The notes beneath the pieces are model-generated. The model made no database searches, was not told where the DNA came from, and worked only from the letters and a program-made list of their open reading frames with translations. The translations under genes were made by a program, and so were the position numbers. Source: Orbaceae bacterium lpD01 (GTDB lineage Bacteria > Pseudomonadota > Gammaproteobacteria > Enterobacterales > Orbaceae). From it: 64,000 bases of DNA. Positions 1 through 9,634 of the stretch are shown one piece after another (positions within the stretch are counted from its first letter, which is position 1; every line of letters starts with the position of its first letter). The DNA lies in contig CP133959.1 of the NCBI GenBank assembly GCA_036251705.1, positions 1,401,195-1,465,194 on the forward strand. The letters are read 5' to 3'.

Positions 1-459
1 ACGCCGAAAAATTTGCGGCAAAGTGTTGAAGAAGAGAAGACCCCGGAGTTGGTTAAAAAATTGATTGCTGAAGCGATGACCCAAGATAGCTGGTCAGCGG
101 AGATTGAGCAGTTAGGCTTGCCGCCGCTGATTAAACAGCTGGCTATCAATGCGTTTTTAGAGCAGAAAAGTGCCGGGCAGCTAGTGTTACATCTGCGCGC
201 TGCACAGGCCCATATTAATAAAAGAAGTAACGTTGAGACCCTACAAGCGCTGATGTCAGCCCATCGTCAGCAGCCGATTGAACTCGATATTGTGATTGAT
301 GATAATTTAGCTCAGCAAACGCCGTTAGAGCTGCGTGAGTCTATCTATCAGCAAAAGTTACAAGCAGCTAAGACAACCATTCATCAAGATGAAAAGATTG
401 TATTATTGTGTCGTTATTTTAATGCACAGATTGATGAAGAGAGCATTCGTCCCGTATAA
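1..459 (+). CDS. dnaX: DNA polymerase III subunit tau, C-terminal end (partial)
   Basis: The reading frame is open from the first base of the window, so the gene starts outside it; only the last 152 codons are present. They match, from memory, the C-terminal domain V of E. coli tau, the part that binds the alpha polymerase subunit: the stretch beginning LHLRAAQAHINKR and the terminal EESIRPV correspond closely. Tau holds the clamp loader and the core polymerases together at the replication fork. ybaB and recR follow on the same strand, the order found in E. coli and many gammaproteobacteria, which supports the call. The ATPase domain and the usual tau/gamma frameshift site are not visible here. 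Confidence 0.93.
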   Translation, partial: TPKNLRQSVEEEKTPELVKKLIAEAMTQDSWSAEIEQLGLPPLIKQLAINAFLEQKSAGQLVLHLRAAQAHINKRSNVETLQALMSAHRQQPIELDIVIDDNLAQQTPLELRESIYQQKLQAAKTTIHQDEKIVLLCRYFNAQIDEESIRPV

Positions 460-502
460 TAGCGGATAACTATTTATCGTATGAAATAAAAGAGGAATAT
501 GT

Positions 503-838
503 ATGTTTGGTGGTAAAGGCGGTTTAGGTAATATGATGAAACAAGCCCAACAGATGCAAGAGCGTATGCAAAAAATGCAAGAAGAGATCGCGCAGATGGA
601 AGTCACGGGTGAATCAGGTGCCGGAATGGTCAAAGTGACCATCAATGGCGCACACAGCTGCCGCCGGGTTGAGATCGATCCTTCACTGTTAGTGGAAGAT
701 GACAAAGAGATGTTAGAAGATTTAGTTGCGGCAGCATTTAATGATGCCAATCGCCGCATTGATGAAGCACAGAAAGAGAAGATGGCGCAGGTCACTGGCG
801 GTATGCAATTACCACCGGGCTTTAAAATGCCATTTTAA
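503..838 (+). CDS. ybaB: YbaB/EbfC family nucleoid-associated protein
   Basis: This encodes 111 residues, close to the 109 of E. coli YbaB, a small dimeric DNA-binding protein that coats the nucleoid. The N-terminal half is a Met/Gln/Glu-rich helix (residues about 10-35), followed by the conserved strand [19 protein letters not shown] and the [13 protein letters not shown] helix. An AGAGGA ribosome binding site sits 7 bases before the ATG. It lies 43 bases after dnaX and 14 before recR, so the three are probably co-transcribed. Its exact role is unsettled in the family; links to recombination repair are inferred from the neighbourhood. Confidence 0.95.
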   Translation: MFGGKGGLGNMMKQAQQMQERMQKMQEEIAQMEVTGESGAGMVKVTINGAHSCRRVEIDPSLLVEDDKEMLEDLVAAAFNDANRRIDEAQKEKMAQVTGGMQLPPGFKMPF

Positions 839-852
839 TGATGTGAGAAGAT

Positions 853-1458
853 ATGCAAACCAGTCCCTTACTTGAATCTTTAATGGAAGCTTTACGCTGT
901 TTACCTGGCGTGGGGCCTAAGTCAGCCCAGCGTATGGCTTTTCATCTGTTACAGCGCAACCGTGCTGGTGGATTAAACTTGGCGAATATGCTCCATGAAG
1001 CGATGACCCATATTGGCCATTGTCATGATTGTCGTACGTTTACTGAACAAGAATATTGCGCTATATGCAGTAATCCGCGCCGACAAGCGAGTCAACAGCT
1101 CTGTATCGTTGAAACGCCGGCCGATATTGTGGCCATAGAACAAACGGGTCAGTATGCCGGCCGTTATTTTGTGTTACTCGGGCATTTATCGCCGCTTGAT
1201 GGTATTGGCCCACAGGATATTGGTTTAGACAGGCTCGAACAGCGCCTGTCACGAGAGTCGATTAGCGAAGTGATTTTAGCCACTAACCCAACCATTGAAG
1301 GCGAAGCTACCGCCAATTATATTGCCGAAATTTGTGCTGAGTATAACACAGTAGCGACACGTATTGCCCACGGTGTGCCGGTCGGCGGCGAGCTAGAGAT
1401 GGTTGATGGCACCACGCTTTCACACTCCTTTATTGGCCGCCAAAAGATCGAGCTATAA
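853..1458 (+). CDS. recR: Recombination mediator protein RecR
   Basis: This encodes 201 residues, the same size as E. coli RecR. The order of domains is an N-terminal helix-hairpin-helix ([13 protein letters not shown], residues 17-29), a four-cysteine zinc site (Cys57, Cys60, Cys69, Cys72), and a TOPRIM domain starting at [10 protein letters not shown]. The C-terminus contains the conserved [14 protein letters not shown] segment. RecR works with RecO and RecF to load RecA onto single-stranded DNA coated with SSB. It is the last gene of the dnaX-ybaB-recR group. Nothing unusual is seen. Confidence 0.97.
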   Translation: MQTSPLLESLMEALRCLPGVGPKSAQRMAFHLLQRNRAGGLNLANMLHEAMTHIGHCHDCRTFTEQEYCAICSNPRRQASQQLCIVETPADIVAIEQTGQYAGRYFVLLGHLSPLDGIGPQDIGLDRLEQRLSRESISEVILATNPTIEGEATANYIAEICAEYNTVATRIAHGVPVGGELEMVDGTTLSHSFIGRQKIEL

Positions 1459-1536
1459 CCACGTTCTAATCGACCAATTGCGTTTACATGACATTAAATC
1501 AATGACGCTAAATCAATTTTATTAAATTAAGGTGAA

Positions 1537-2358
1537 ATGATGACCAATCAAGCAGTGGCTTTTGACATGGATGGTACGTTATTAAATAACCAACGCCAAA
1601 TCTTACCGGAAACGATTGCGGTGATTGAAAAAATTAAAGCCAAAGGGATCAAGGTTGTTCTGGTCACCGGTCGTCATCATTCGGTCATCTATCCCTACTA
1701 TTATCAGCTCGGTTTAGATGCACCGGTGGTTTGCTGTAATGGGACTTATCTGTATGATTTTAAACAGCAACAAGCGTTTTACGCCAATCCCATCGATAAG
1801 CCACAAGCAACATCACTCCTCAAACAGGTCAATGAGTTCGGTATTCATACCCTGATTTATACCGATAGCATGATGTGTTATGAAGTGCTCGATGATCATT
1901 TGCAGGGGCTATTTGGCTGGATTGATTCCTTACCGACTTTTTTAAGACCGAAAATCTATCAGGTTGATAGTTTTCAAGACGTGATTGAGCAGTCAAGCGC
2001 CATTTATAAATTTGCCACCAGCTCTCATGATATCCCTGCTTTAAAAGCCTTTTCAGTCGCCGTTGAAGCGCGGGGTGATTTAGAGTGTGAATGGTCATGG
2101 ATTAATCGTGCCGATGTGGCTTTAAAAGGTAATACTAAGGGTAATGGACTGGAGAAATGGTCAAAATTAACTGGTATTCCACTGGCCAATATGGTGGCTT
2201 TTGGTGACAGCTATAACGATATCAGTATGCTTGAGCGCTGTGGTCTGGGTATTGCGATGGGTAATGCCGATGTTGCTGTGCAGCAAAAAGCGGATCGGGT
2301 GATTGGTCATAATAATGAACCTAGCCTGGCTACGGTATTAACTGAGCTGTTTTTATAA
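1537..2358 (+). CDS. ybhA: HAD-superfamily (Cof-type) phosphatase, YbhA-like pyridoxal phosphate phosphatase
   Basis: This encodes 273 residues. Motif I is FDMDGTLLN (nucleophile Asp10, acid/base Asp12), motif II is VTGRHHS, and the late motif GDSYNDISML carries the magnesium-binding aspartates, as in class IIB HAD (Cof) enzymes. The segment VVCCNGTYLYDF and the stretch LECEWSW match E. coli YbhA as I remember it, which dephosphorylates pyridoxal 5'-phosphate and some sugar phosphates. An AAGGTG site precedes ATGATG, so either of the first two codons could start. It appears to be transcribed alone, with a hairpin downstream. Confidence 0.88.
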   Translation: MMTNQAVAFDMDGTLLNNQRQILPETIAVIEKIKAKGIKVVLVTGRHHSVIYPYYYQLGLDAPVVCCNGTYLYDFKQQQAFYANPIDKPQATSLLKQVNEFGIHTLIYTDSMMCYEVLDDHLQGLFGWIDSLPTFLRPKIYQVDSFQDVIEQSSAIYKFATSSHDIPALKAFSVAVEARGDLECEWSWINRADVALKGNTKGNGLEKWSKLTGIPLANMVAFGDSYNDISMLERCGLGIAMGNADVAVQQKADRVIGHNNEPSLATVLTELFL

Positions 2359-2442
2359 TCGGTTTGTTGGCCGCCAATAGCGATAGCTAGCGATGATCAA
2401 AAATTGTGTTAAGATCATGCTTTTTAGTTATCACCCCATGTC

Positions 2443-2474
2443 AATCAAGATAGTTTGTTGACTATCTTGATTTT
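2443..2474 (+). terminator. Intrinsic terminator-like hairpin after ybhA
   Basis: Perfect 11-base-pair stem AATCAAGATAG / CTATCTTGATT with an 8-base loop, ending in a short run of T. It lies between ybhA and truC and would end the ybhA transcript. The T-run is interrupted, so termination efficiency is uncertain. Confidence 0.55.
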
Positions 2475-2519
2475 ATCATCCCCAATAAGCGATCTTGTGC
2501 TTATTTTTAAAAATAGTGA

Positions 2520-3257
2520 ATGATGTTTGATATCCTGTACCAAGACGAATATATCGTTGCCATCAATAAACCTACCGGCTGGTTAGTCCACCGTAGCTGG
2601 CTCGACAAACATGAAAAAGTCGTGGTGATGCAGACCTTGCGTGATCAAATCGGTCAACATGTTTTTCCTGTTCATCGTCTCGATCGACCGACTTCCGGCG
2701 TGTTACTGTTTGCGCTGTCATCTGCTGTAGCGCGCCTATTAGCCGAGCAGTTTGCGCAAGGTAACATCGTCAAACAGTATCTGGCGATTGTGCGTGGTTT
2801 TGTTACTGGCGAAGCGGTGATTGACTATCCTTTAGTGGAGGAGCATGACCGGATTGCCGATAAGTTTGCTAAACAAGATAAACTGGCACAAGCGGCGGTT
2901 TCTCACTACCAAGGCTTGGCAACGTTTGAAATCCCGGTCGCCGTCGGTCGTTATCCTTCTGCCCGTTATTCACTGGTCGCGTTAAGCCCACAAACGGGGC
3001 GTAAACATCAGCTTCGTCGCCATATGAAACATATCTTTCACCCGATTATCGGCGACAGTAAACATGGTGATTTACATCAAAATCGGGCTTTTGCTGACTA
3101 TTTTGAGGTGCGCCGTCTGATGCTACATGCGGCCTCGTTATCCCTGCGCCATCCGATTACAAAGGCGCCGCTGTTGTTAACAGCGACCGCTGATTCGCCG
3201 TTATTTGATCTGGCGTATATTCGGCAATTACCCGCGCTAGAACCGCACAGCTCGTGA
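2520..3257 (+). CDS. truC: tRNA pseudouridine(65) synthase TruC
   Basis: This encodes 245 residues of the RluA-type pseudouridine synthase fold. The catalytic motif HRLDRPTSGVLL contains the essential aspartate (Asp55). The late motif GRKHQLRRHMKH, then HPIIGDSKHGD, are diagnostic of the TruC branch, which makes pseudouridine 65 in tRNA. Residues 1-25 (ILYQDEYIVAINKPTGWLVH) match E. coli TruC nearly word for word. Start: ATGATG; the second ATG at 2523 aligns as well as the first, and no strong ribosome binding site separates them. It stands alone between ybhA and zntB. Confidence 0.94.
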   Translation: MMFDILYQDEYIVAINKPTGWLVHRSWLDKHEKVVVMQTLRDQIGQHVFPVHRLDRPTSGVLLFALSSAVARLLAEQFAQGNIVKQYLAIVRGFVTGEAVIDYPLVEEHDRIADKFAKQDKLAQAAVSHYQGLATFEIPVAVGRYPSARYSLVALSPQTGRKHQLRRHMKHIFHPIIGDSKHGDLHQNRAFADYFEVRRLMLHAASLSLRHPITKAPLLLTATADSPLFDLAYIRQLPALEPHSS

Positions 3258-3394
3258 TGATGATTAAGTGGTTCATTATAACTAGCTGTTGGCCTTAACA
3301 CTTGACCGATCGCTTGGTCGAGGGCAAATTAGCATGACAAATTTGTCATATCAATTATATAATTGCGTGATATTGGGCGTATCAGGAGTGAGAG

Positions 3395-4405
3395 ATGATA
3401 ACTGAACATGATCCACAGCTGCTAACCGGTCAGCAATTTCTTGACGCTAAACCGGTGTTTTGTTGTCAGCTCACTGGCAAAGGGGATAAAACCGCCTTAC
3501 AGCCAGATTCGCAAGCCAGTAACGCCAAACCTTTTTGGATTCATCTTGATTATCAGGACAAACAGACAGTTGAGTGGATAAAAAACACCCAGCTGCTGCC
3601 CGATATCGCGAAAACATCGCTGATCAGTAAAAATCAAACCGCCAAATCGATCCGCTTTGATACCCATCGCGGTATGTTAGTTGTGCTCAAAGGTGTCAAT
3701 ATCACCCCAGGTGATCAGTACGATCCGATTGTCACTTTACGTTTCTATATTACCGATAATTTTATTCTTTCCACGCGTCATCAGAAAATTAATGCTATCA
3801 ATGATTTACAGCTGCAGTTAGATAAAAAGATTGGACCAGTGGATGTGGCCGACTGGTTAGTGCAAATTTCTGAAAATTTAACCAATCATGCCAATCAAGC
3901 AGTCGAAAATATTCATGATCAGGTGATTAAGCTGGAAGATTATGTGCTCACCCAGCAGCGCGTGATGCCACATCAAGAAATTGGCCGGGTGCGCCGTAAA
4001 CTGATTACCTTAAGACGGATTTTAACGCCACAGCGTGATACGTTTATTAAGATTGCCACAGAAAGATTATCGTGGATTGACGATAATGATCGCCGCCATA
4101 TGCATGATATCGCCACCCGTTTAAACCATTATATTGGCGATATTGATACCTGTTTATTACGCTTATCCTCAATTCTGGAACAGATCAATGCCATGTTTAC
4201 CGAGCAGATGAATAAACGTATCTATATTATGTCGATCCTGGCCACTATTTTTATGCCTTTAACCTTCTTAGCCAGCCTGTTTGGCGTTAATTTGGCGGGC
4301 ATTCCATTTACCACCCATCTCTGGTCATTTGGGGTGTTTTCAGCCATTTTAACGGTATTAGGGATTATGTTAAGTATCTGGCTGAAGCGTAAACAGTGGT
4401 TGTGA
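3395..4405 (+). CDS. zntB: Zinc transporter ZntB (CorA family)
   Basis: This encodes 336 residues, near the 327 of E. coli ZntB. A long cytoplasmic helical domain is followed by two C-terminal membrane segments (about residues 278-300 and 308-328). The loop between them has the family signature GVN (LFGVNLAGIPF), and the C-terminus KRKQWL matches the short tail of ZntB. CorA-type channels form pentamers in the inner membrane; ZntB is thought to move zinc, in later work by proton-coupled uptake. AGGAG lies 10 bases before the ATG. The zinc specificity is inferred from sequence similarity and not from a residue that decides it. Confidence 0.88.
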   Translation: MITEHDPQLLTGQQFLDAKPVFCCQLTGKGDKTALQPDSQASNAKPFWIHLDYQDKQTVEWIKNTQLLPDIAKTSLISKNQTAKSIRFDTHRGMLVVLKGVNITPGDQYDPIVTLRFYITDNFILSTRHQKINAINDLQLQLDKKIGPVDVADWLVQISENLTNHANQAVENIHDQVIKLEDYVLTQQRVMPHQEIGRVRRKLITLRRILTPQRDTFIKIATERLSWIDDNDRRHMHDIATRLNHYIGDIDTCLLRLSSILEQINAMFTEQMNKRIYIMSILATIFMPLTFLASLFGVNLAGIPFTTHLWSFGVFSAILTVLGIMLSIWLKRKQWL

Positions 4406-4720
4406 CGGTTTTGTCAACATCTTGGTACTAAGCTAATGCGCGCAATGCGATGACCGGCTTGGCACCTGTGTGCTTGAAAGCCAGTATGAGGATGTGGGTC
4501 AAACGCGATATTTTAAATGAGATTAAAGAGAGCGTGAGGTTTAGATTAAATTTATTTAACTTTAATTGAAGTTAAATTCAATTGAACCTCAATCAAGGTT
4601 AGGTTGAAAAGGAAATGTTCGCACGCTTGCGGATACCAGCTGAAAAGCCTGTCATCCATGATGTTTAGTGATGAGCCGCCTAAGAGTGACGTTTAACAGA
4701 TAAGCAATAAGAAAAATAAT
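4406..4720. other. 315-base intergenic region with two small inverted repeats
   Basis: No reading frame of interest is seen on either strand. It holds a palindrome TTTAACTT / AAGTTAAA with a 6-base loop at 4555-4576, and a second small one, AACCT / AGGTT, at 4585-4600. The two follow each other in an AT-rich stretch about 120-165 bases before topB. They could be a 5' leader structure of topB or an operator. Neither has a T-run. Confidence 0.4.
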
Positions 4721-6583
4721 ATGATGCAACTTTATATCGCTGAAAAACCCAGTTTAGCCCGAGCACTGGCCGATGTGCTACCGAAGCCTCACCAAAAAGG
4801 GGATGGTTTTATTCGGGTGGCCAATGGCGATATTGTCAGTTGGTGTATTGGTCATCTTTTAGAACAGGCTCCGCCAGATGCCTATGATGAGAAACTCAAA
4901 CGCTGGCAGCTGCAAGATTTACCCATCATGCCGGAAAAATGGCTGTTGCTACCCAAGCAGAGTACCCAAAAACAGCTGCAGGTCTTAACCCAGTTAATTC
5001 AGCAAGCAGAGCAGATTGTCCATGTCGGTGACCCGGACAGAGAAGGGCAGCTGCTGATTGATGAAGTGCTCAACTATTGCCAGTTACCCGCCGATAAGAT
5101 TAAAATTGTTAAACGCTGTTTGATCAGTGATTTAAATGCCTCTGCAGTCGAGAAGGCCATCGCTCAGTTACGCGAAAATAGTGATTTTGTGCCGCTCTCG
5201 ACCTCCGCTTTAGCTAGAGCCAGAGCGGATTGGTTATATGGCATCAATATGAGTCGCCTGTATACCATTAAAGGTCGTCAGGGGGGGTATCAGGGCGTCT
5301 TGTCAGTTGGCCGCGTCCAAACACCGATTCTGGGATTAGTCGTGCGCCGTGATTTAGAGATTGAACAGTTTAAGCCGAAACCGTTTTATGAAGTCTACGC
5401 GATGTTAGCCACCCAGCATCAGGAGACCTTTAAAGCGAAATGGCAACCGAGTGAGGCCTGTGCACCTTATCAAGATGAAGAGGGCCGGGTACTGGTCAAA
5501 GCGTTGGCCGAAAATGTCGTCAATCGGATTAAAGGGCAGCCCGGCACGGTTGAACAGGTCAGTAATAAAAAGAAAGAACTGTCTCCGCCGCTGCCTTATA
5601 ATTTATCGACCCTACAGATTGAGATGGCCCGAAAAGCCAATTTGAATGCGCAAGCGGTGCTCGATACCTGTCAGGCGCTGTATGAAAAGTATAAACTGAT
5701 TACCTATCCTCGTTCCGATTCACGCTATTTACCGCAGGAGCATCTGACACAGATTGACGGTGTGCAAAGCGCTATCTTACATAATTTGCCCGATCTACAG
5801 CCGGCTATCACGCAAGCTGATTTTAAGCTGCGTTCGAAAGCCTGGAATGATAAGAAAGTGGATGCGCATCATGCCATTATTCCCACCTTGCGCAAAGCCA
5901 ATTTAGGTAGCCTTAGCGCGGATGAACGCCTGGTTTATCAGGCGGTTGCCCTGCAGTATCTGGCGCAGTTTTATCCGGTCTATCGCTATGCTGAATTGCA
6001 AATTGATGTCGATATTGCTGGTGGTAAATTTATTGCCAAAGCAACCCAGATGCTGGCCGAAGGCTGGAAAGTGCTATTTAAGCAAAAAAATCAGGATAGC
6101 CCTGATGACGAGGATGAGAATGAACCGGCACTGAGTAGTCTGGTGAAAAAAGGCGAAATCGTGCAGTGTGTCGATGCGCTGCTGCTCGATAAAGAGACGC
6201 AGCCACCGAAACCTTTTAATGATGCCACGCTGCTGTCGGCAATGACCGGGATTGCCCGCTTTGTTAAAGATCCCGAGATTAAAAAGATACTGAGAGAGAC
6301 CGATGGATTAGGCACTGAGGCAACTCGGGCCGGCATTATTGAACTGCTATTTAAGCGGCAATTTTTAGAACGCAAAGGTAAACAAATTCGCGCAACCCAA
6401 ACCGGTCGCCAGTTAATTGCTAACTTACCTGATGTGGCAACAACGCCAGATATGACCGCACTCTGGGAGTCTCAGCTCGATGAGATCAGTAAAAAATCGC
6501 TCAGTTATGCGGCATTTATGGCGCAGCTGGAGCTGTTTTTAACCCAGCTGATTGCCCAGTTACGACAGCGATCCTTTCGCTAA
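4721..6583 (+). CDS. topB: DNA topoisomerase III (type IA)
   Basis: This encodes 620 residues against 653 in E. coli. The TOPRIM domain comes first ([12 protein letters not shown], then [11 protein letters not shown] with metal-binding Asp104 and Asp106). The catalytic tyrosine is Tyr329 in [11 protein letters not shown], matching Tyr328 of E. coli. The decatenation-loop and gate domains follow, with [15 protein letters not shown] near residue 530. There is no C-terminal zinc ribbon, which distinguishes it from topoisomerase I. The enzyme separates linked daughter DNAs through single-strand passage. Start ATGATG: the second codon gives the E. coli-like N-terminus. A stretch rich in Asp and Glu (about residues 463-472) is a local insertion. 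Confidence 0.96.
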   Translation: MMQLYIAEKPSLARALADVLPKPHQKGDGFIRVANGDIVSWCIGHLLEQAPPDAYDEKLKRWQLQDLPIMPEKWLLLPKQSTQKQLQVLTQLIQQAEQIVHVGDPDREGQLLIDEVLNYCQLPADKIKIVKRCLISDLNASAVEKAIAQLRENSDFVPLSTSALARARADWLYGINMSRLYTIKGRQGGYQGVLSVGRVQTPILGLVVRRDLEIEQFKPKPFYEVYAMLATQHQETFKAKWQPSEACAPYQDEEGRVLVKALAENVVNRIKGQPGTVEQVSNKKKELSPPLPYNLSTLQIEMARKANLNAQAVLDTCQALYEKYKLITYPRSDSRYLPQEHLTQIDGVQSAILHNLPDLQPAITQADFKLRSKAWNDKKVDAHHAIIPTLRKANLGSLSADERLVYQAVALQYLAQFYPVYRYAELQIDVDIAGGKFIAKATQMLAEGWKVLFKQKNQDSPDDEDENEPALSSLVKKGEIVQCVDALLLDKETQPPKPFNDATLLSAMTGIARFVKDPEIKKILRETDGLGTEATRAGIIELLFKRQFLERKGKQIRATQTGRQLIANLPDVATTPDMTALWESQLDEISKKSLSYAAFMAQLELFLTQLIAQLRQRSFR

Positions 6584-6587
6584 ATTT

Positions 6588-6596
6588 TGCTATAAT
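6588..6596 (+). promoter_or_regulatory. Extended -10 promoter candidate for yejK
   Basis: TGCTATAAT is a consensus extended -10 element. It lies just past the topB stop codon and about 150 bases before yejK. No good -35 is present at the usual spacing, which extended -10 promoters do not need. Inferred from sequence only. Confidence 0.45.
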
Positions 6597-6749
6597 GTGT
6601 CCATATCGAAAAGTGGCCCGTATTGAGGCGGATACATCAATATACAACATAAATTTTAGGCGCTAGCCAGACAAACTGTGCTAGCCAAATCGGCCAGATA
6701 AGATCGGCGTCTGGCTCAATGAATCTTGAATCAACATGAGTGAATCCAC

Positions 6750-7751
6750 ATGAGTTTACAGATCGAACAAATTGTTTTACATCAGCTGGTGCGTAAAAGT
6801 GAAACCGAGATTGAGGTGATGTTACGTGAAACTGTCCTGGAGAGTAATCAAGCGGTCAGCGCATTAATCGCTGATATTAATCGGGTTTATAACAACAAAA
6901 GCAAAGCCTATGGTCTGTTTAATGAGGCGAGTTTATTTGCTGATTCGGTGCGGGAAATGCGCGCCGGTAATCAGGATTTTCTCAACTTTAGTCAAGGTTC
7001 GGCTAAGCAGCTGCGCAATGAACTCGTGAAATATCCGTTTGCTGAAGGGGGCACGGTGATTTTCTGTCTTTACCGCTATTTAGCGGTCGAATATTTATTG
7101 ATTGCGGTACTCAGTAGCTGCCAGAGTATGCTGGTTGACGACAAACTCAATATCTCCAGTACCCAATATCTCGATATTGATCATGCCGATATCATTGCCC
7201 GGGTCGATTTAACCGAGTGGCAAACCGATGCTGACTCTAAACGTTATTTAACCTTCTTAAAAGGTCGCGTGGGGCGTAAAGTCTCGGACTTTTTCATGGA
7301 CTATTTAGGCGCCACTGAAGGTCTCAATGCTAAGGCGCAAAACAAAAGCTTAGTGATGGCGGTTGATGACTATTGTCAGGAGATTCAGCTCGATAAACAG
7401 GAGAAACAGTCTTGCCGTCAGCAAGTGTATGATTATTGTCATAGTCAGCTTGAGGCGGGTGAAGAGATTGAATTAGCCAACTTAGCCAAAGAGCTACCGA
7501 CCGGCGATGCGGGTGACTTTTTACGCTTTGTTGAGGAGCACGCTTATGAACTCGATGACAACTTTCCTGCCGATCGTAGTGCCTTACGTAGCCTGAAAAA
7601 ATTCAGTGGTAGCGGTGGCGGTTTAACCATCAATTTTGATGTAGATTTACTTGGTCAACGAGTTGAGTGGGATGCCAGAACCGATACCTTAGTGATCAAA
7701 GGCACACCGCCGAATCTACGCGATCAGTTACAACGTAACTATGATAAATAA
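6750..7751 (+). CDS. yejK: Nucleoid-associated protein YejK (NdpA)
   Basis: This encodes 333 residues, matching the 335 of E. coli YejK (spermidine nucleoid protein NdpA). The N-terminus [15 protein letters not shown], the [15 protein letters not shown] helix and the C-terminal stretch around [13 protein letters not shown] are family features. YejK binds DNA and the nucleoid; links with topoisomerase IV have been reported for E. coli, which fits the adjoining topB, although the two genes are separated by 166 bases with a promoter candidate. The start ATG has a weak ribosome binding site; an alternative ATG at 6736 is out of frame. Confidence 0.93.
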   Translation: MSLQIEQIVLHQLVRKSETEIEVMLRETVLESNQAVSALIADINRVYNNKSKAYGLFNEASLFADSVREMRAGNQDFLNFSQGSAKQLRNELVKYPFAEGGTVIFCLYRYLAVEYLLIAVLSSCQSMLVDDKLNISSTQYLDIDHADIIARVDLTEWQTDADSKRYLTFLKGRVGRKVSDFFMDYLGATEGLNAKAQNKSLVMAVDDYCQEIQLDKQEKQSCRQQVYDYCHSQLEAGEEIELANLAKELPTGDAGDFLRFVEEHAYELDDNFPADRSALRSLKKFSGSGGGLTINFDVDLLGQRVEWDARTDTLVIKGTPPNLRDQLQRNYDK

Positions 7752-7896
7752 CGGATAAAATTAAGTAGTAGATAAATAACCGATAACTGTTTGAGTAATA
7801 ATTCACAAGTTAATCCATCACAAATCGTTGATTGACTAGCTGCTGAACCAGATTAGGTCAAAGCGATAAAAAGCAACGAAAGAGTCCGGATCAAAT

Positions 7897-7925
7897 AAAA
7901 AAGAGACGTTTATCGTCTCTTTTTT
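7897..7925. terminator. Bidirectional intrinsic terminator between yejK and the chorismate mutase gene
   Basis: Stem AAGAGACG / CGTCTCTT with a 5-base loop, flanked by an A-run on the left and a T-run on the right. It can serve the rightward yejK transcript and the leftward chorismate mutase transcript, whose stop codon lies only 18 bases to the right. Confidence 0.85.
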
Positions 7926-7942
7926 ATGCATGGCGATCGTGA

Positions 7943-8212
7943 TTATTTATGATTGATGATGTTATTTTGATAATCTTTGGTCACGTTCATTAAATGCTGG
8001 AAAAAGGCGCTGACGGCTTGTTGATAAGCTTTATTCTGTAAGCGACTTTGTGCCTTTTCAAGCACCAGTTGTTCACGGCTGTTATCGAAAACCGCTAACT
8101 GATTGTCGCGTTTAATGCGGCCAATTTCAGTCACACAATCCATTCTCTGTTCAAACAGTTTAACCAGTTCTGCATCTATCCGATCAATTTCACTACGTTG
8201 TTTTTCTAACAT
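7943..8212 (-). CDS. Free-standing AroQ-type chorismate mutase domain protein
   Basis: This encodes 89 residues, about the size of a single AroQ-class chorismate mutase domain, the enzyme that turns chorismate into prephenate. The active-site pattern is present in order: an early Arg (KQRSEIDRID), QRMDCVTEIG, the Lys in GRIKRD, and the Asp-Arg-Glu group in VFDNSREQLV. No prephenate dehydratase or dehydrogenase domain is fused and there is no signal peptide, so it would be cytoplasmic. GGAA lies 9 bases before the ATG. It is alone between two other transcripts. Stand-alone AroQ proteins can serve amino-acid or secondary pathways; the sequence does not tell which. Confidence 0.8.
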   Translation of the reverse strand: MLEKQRSEIDRIDAELVKLFEQRMDCVTEIGRIKRDNQLAVFDNSREQLVLEKAQSRLQNKAYQQAVSAFFQHLMNVTKDYQNNIINHK

Positions 8213-8535
8213 GTTTATTCCATTTATTTAAGCTTAATCGGTTAAGTATTTTAAGTCAGATCATGGAAAATTCAACTGGATTATTGCGGTTTTAGCAAAA
8301 TGGCTGCCGCGGTCTGGATAAGATCAATTAGGCGGTATTATCTGATAGGCGCGCGGATGGGATTTAATGCGTTGATAAATAGCTATTTTATTGATCGGCC
8401 TCAATCTGGTAGAGCGCTCAGCATCACATTATTTGGCCGCTAATTGGAAAAATAGCTGATAGCTTTTGAGCTCAAAGCCAATTTATGTCATGATCAAGGC
8501 CAATTTTGATTAAGAATGAACAGAAGGATAGTGTG
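8213..8535. other. 323-base divergent intergenic region
   Basis: This gap separates the leftward chorismate mutase gene from the rightward nfo gene and must hold both promoters. I see no gene or strong repeat in it. The ribosome binding site AGAAGGA of nfo lies near its right end. Confidence 0.4.
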
Positions 8536-9381
8536 ATGAAATTTGTTGGTGCCCACGTCAGTGCAGCGGGTGGGGTTGAGAATGCGGTACTCAGGGCCCA
8601 TGAGATCGGCGCAACGGCGTTTGCGTTATTTACCAAGAACCAGCGACAATGGCAAGCACCGCCGCTGACCACTGCCAGTATTGATAAATTTAAACAAGCT
8701 TGTGAAACCTATCACTATTCACCGGCACAGATTTTGCCGCATGACAGCTATTTAATTAACTTAGGTCATCCTGAAGCGGAGGCGCTGGCTAAATCACGTG
8801 CGGCCTTTTTGGATGAGATGCAGCGCTGTGAAGCATTAGGCTTGACGTTACTGAATTTCCATCCAGGTAGCGATCTCAAGCAGATTCCGGTCGATGTCTG
8901 TTTAGCCCGCATTGCCGAATCGATCAATATCGTCTTAGCGCAGACTCAGCAGGTGGTCGCTGTGATTGAAAATACCGCCGGACAGGGCTCTAATTTAGGT
9001 TATAAATTTGAACATTTAGCCGCCATTATTGAGCAGGTCGAGGATAAAAGTCGGGTCGGGGTCTGCCTCGATACCTGCCATGCTTTCGCTGCCGGCTATG
9101 ATTTACGTACTGAGCAAGCCTGCCATCAGACCTTTACCGAGTTTGCTAATATCGTGGGTTTTGCGTATTTACGCGGCATGCATTTAAATGATGCCAAGAG
9201 CGAATTTGCCAGCCATGTCGATAGACATCAAAGTTTAGGCAAAGGCAATATTGGCGAAACCGCTTTTCGCTATATTATGCGTGATAGTCGTTTTGATGGC
9301 ATTCCCCTTATTTTAGAGACGATTGATGACACGATCTGGCCAGATGAAATTGCCTGGTTAAAAAGCCAAATGAACGCTTAA
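8536..9381 (+). CDS. nfo: Endonuclease IV (AP endonuclease)
   Basis: This encodes 281 residues against 285 in E. coli. All metal-binding motifs are visible: [66 protein letters not shown] and LILETIDD, which together supply the His, Glu and Asp ligands of the three-zinc site. The enzyme cuts DNA at abasic sites in base-excision repair. I chose the ATG at 8536, which gives the family N-terminus [13 protein letters not shown] with AGAAGGA upstream; a TTG 30 bases earlier keeps the frame open but adds residues not found in the family. Confidence 0.96.
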   Translation: MKFVGAHVSAAGGVENAVLRAHEIGATAFALFTKNQRQWQAPPLTTASIDKFKQACETYHYSPAQILPHDSYLINLGHPEAEALAKSRAAFLDEMQRCEALGLTLLNFHPGSDLKQIPVDVCLARIAESINIVLAQTQQVVAVIENTAGQGSNLGYKFEHLAAIIEQVEDKSRVGVCLDTCHAFAAGYDLRTEQACHQTFTEFANIVGFAYLRGMHLNDAKSEFASHVDRHQSLGKGNIGETAFRYIMRDSRFDGIPLILETIDDTIWPDEIAWLKSQMNA

Positions 9382-9606
9382 AACAATCAAAGCGCGGGGT
9401 AGCGAGTGATTCAGTTCTGATCGTAGGAGTCATGAGTGAATATCTGCAGCTAATGATGACATCATCGACATGCAGTGATCAAGATGATGGATATATATCA
9501 ATACGTGAACATGCTTGCGCCAACATGAATAAGCCGATTCATTTACCTATATTCATGCGCGCCGATGAATCCCATACCTACTCATGATGCCATACTGAAA
9601 TGACAC

Positions 9607-9634
9607 GGGCCATCTTATAGATGGCCCATTTTTT
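9607..9634 (+). terminator. Strong intrinsic terminator, rightward
   Basis: Perfect stem GGGCCATCT / AGATGGCCC with a 3-base loop followed by a run of six T on the + strand. It lies 225 bases after nfo and almost touches the stop codon of the leftward yccS gene. For the leftward direction the bases after the stem are not T-rich, so it best fits a + strand transcript. Confidence 0.75.
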
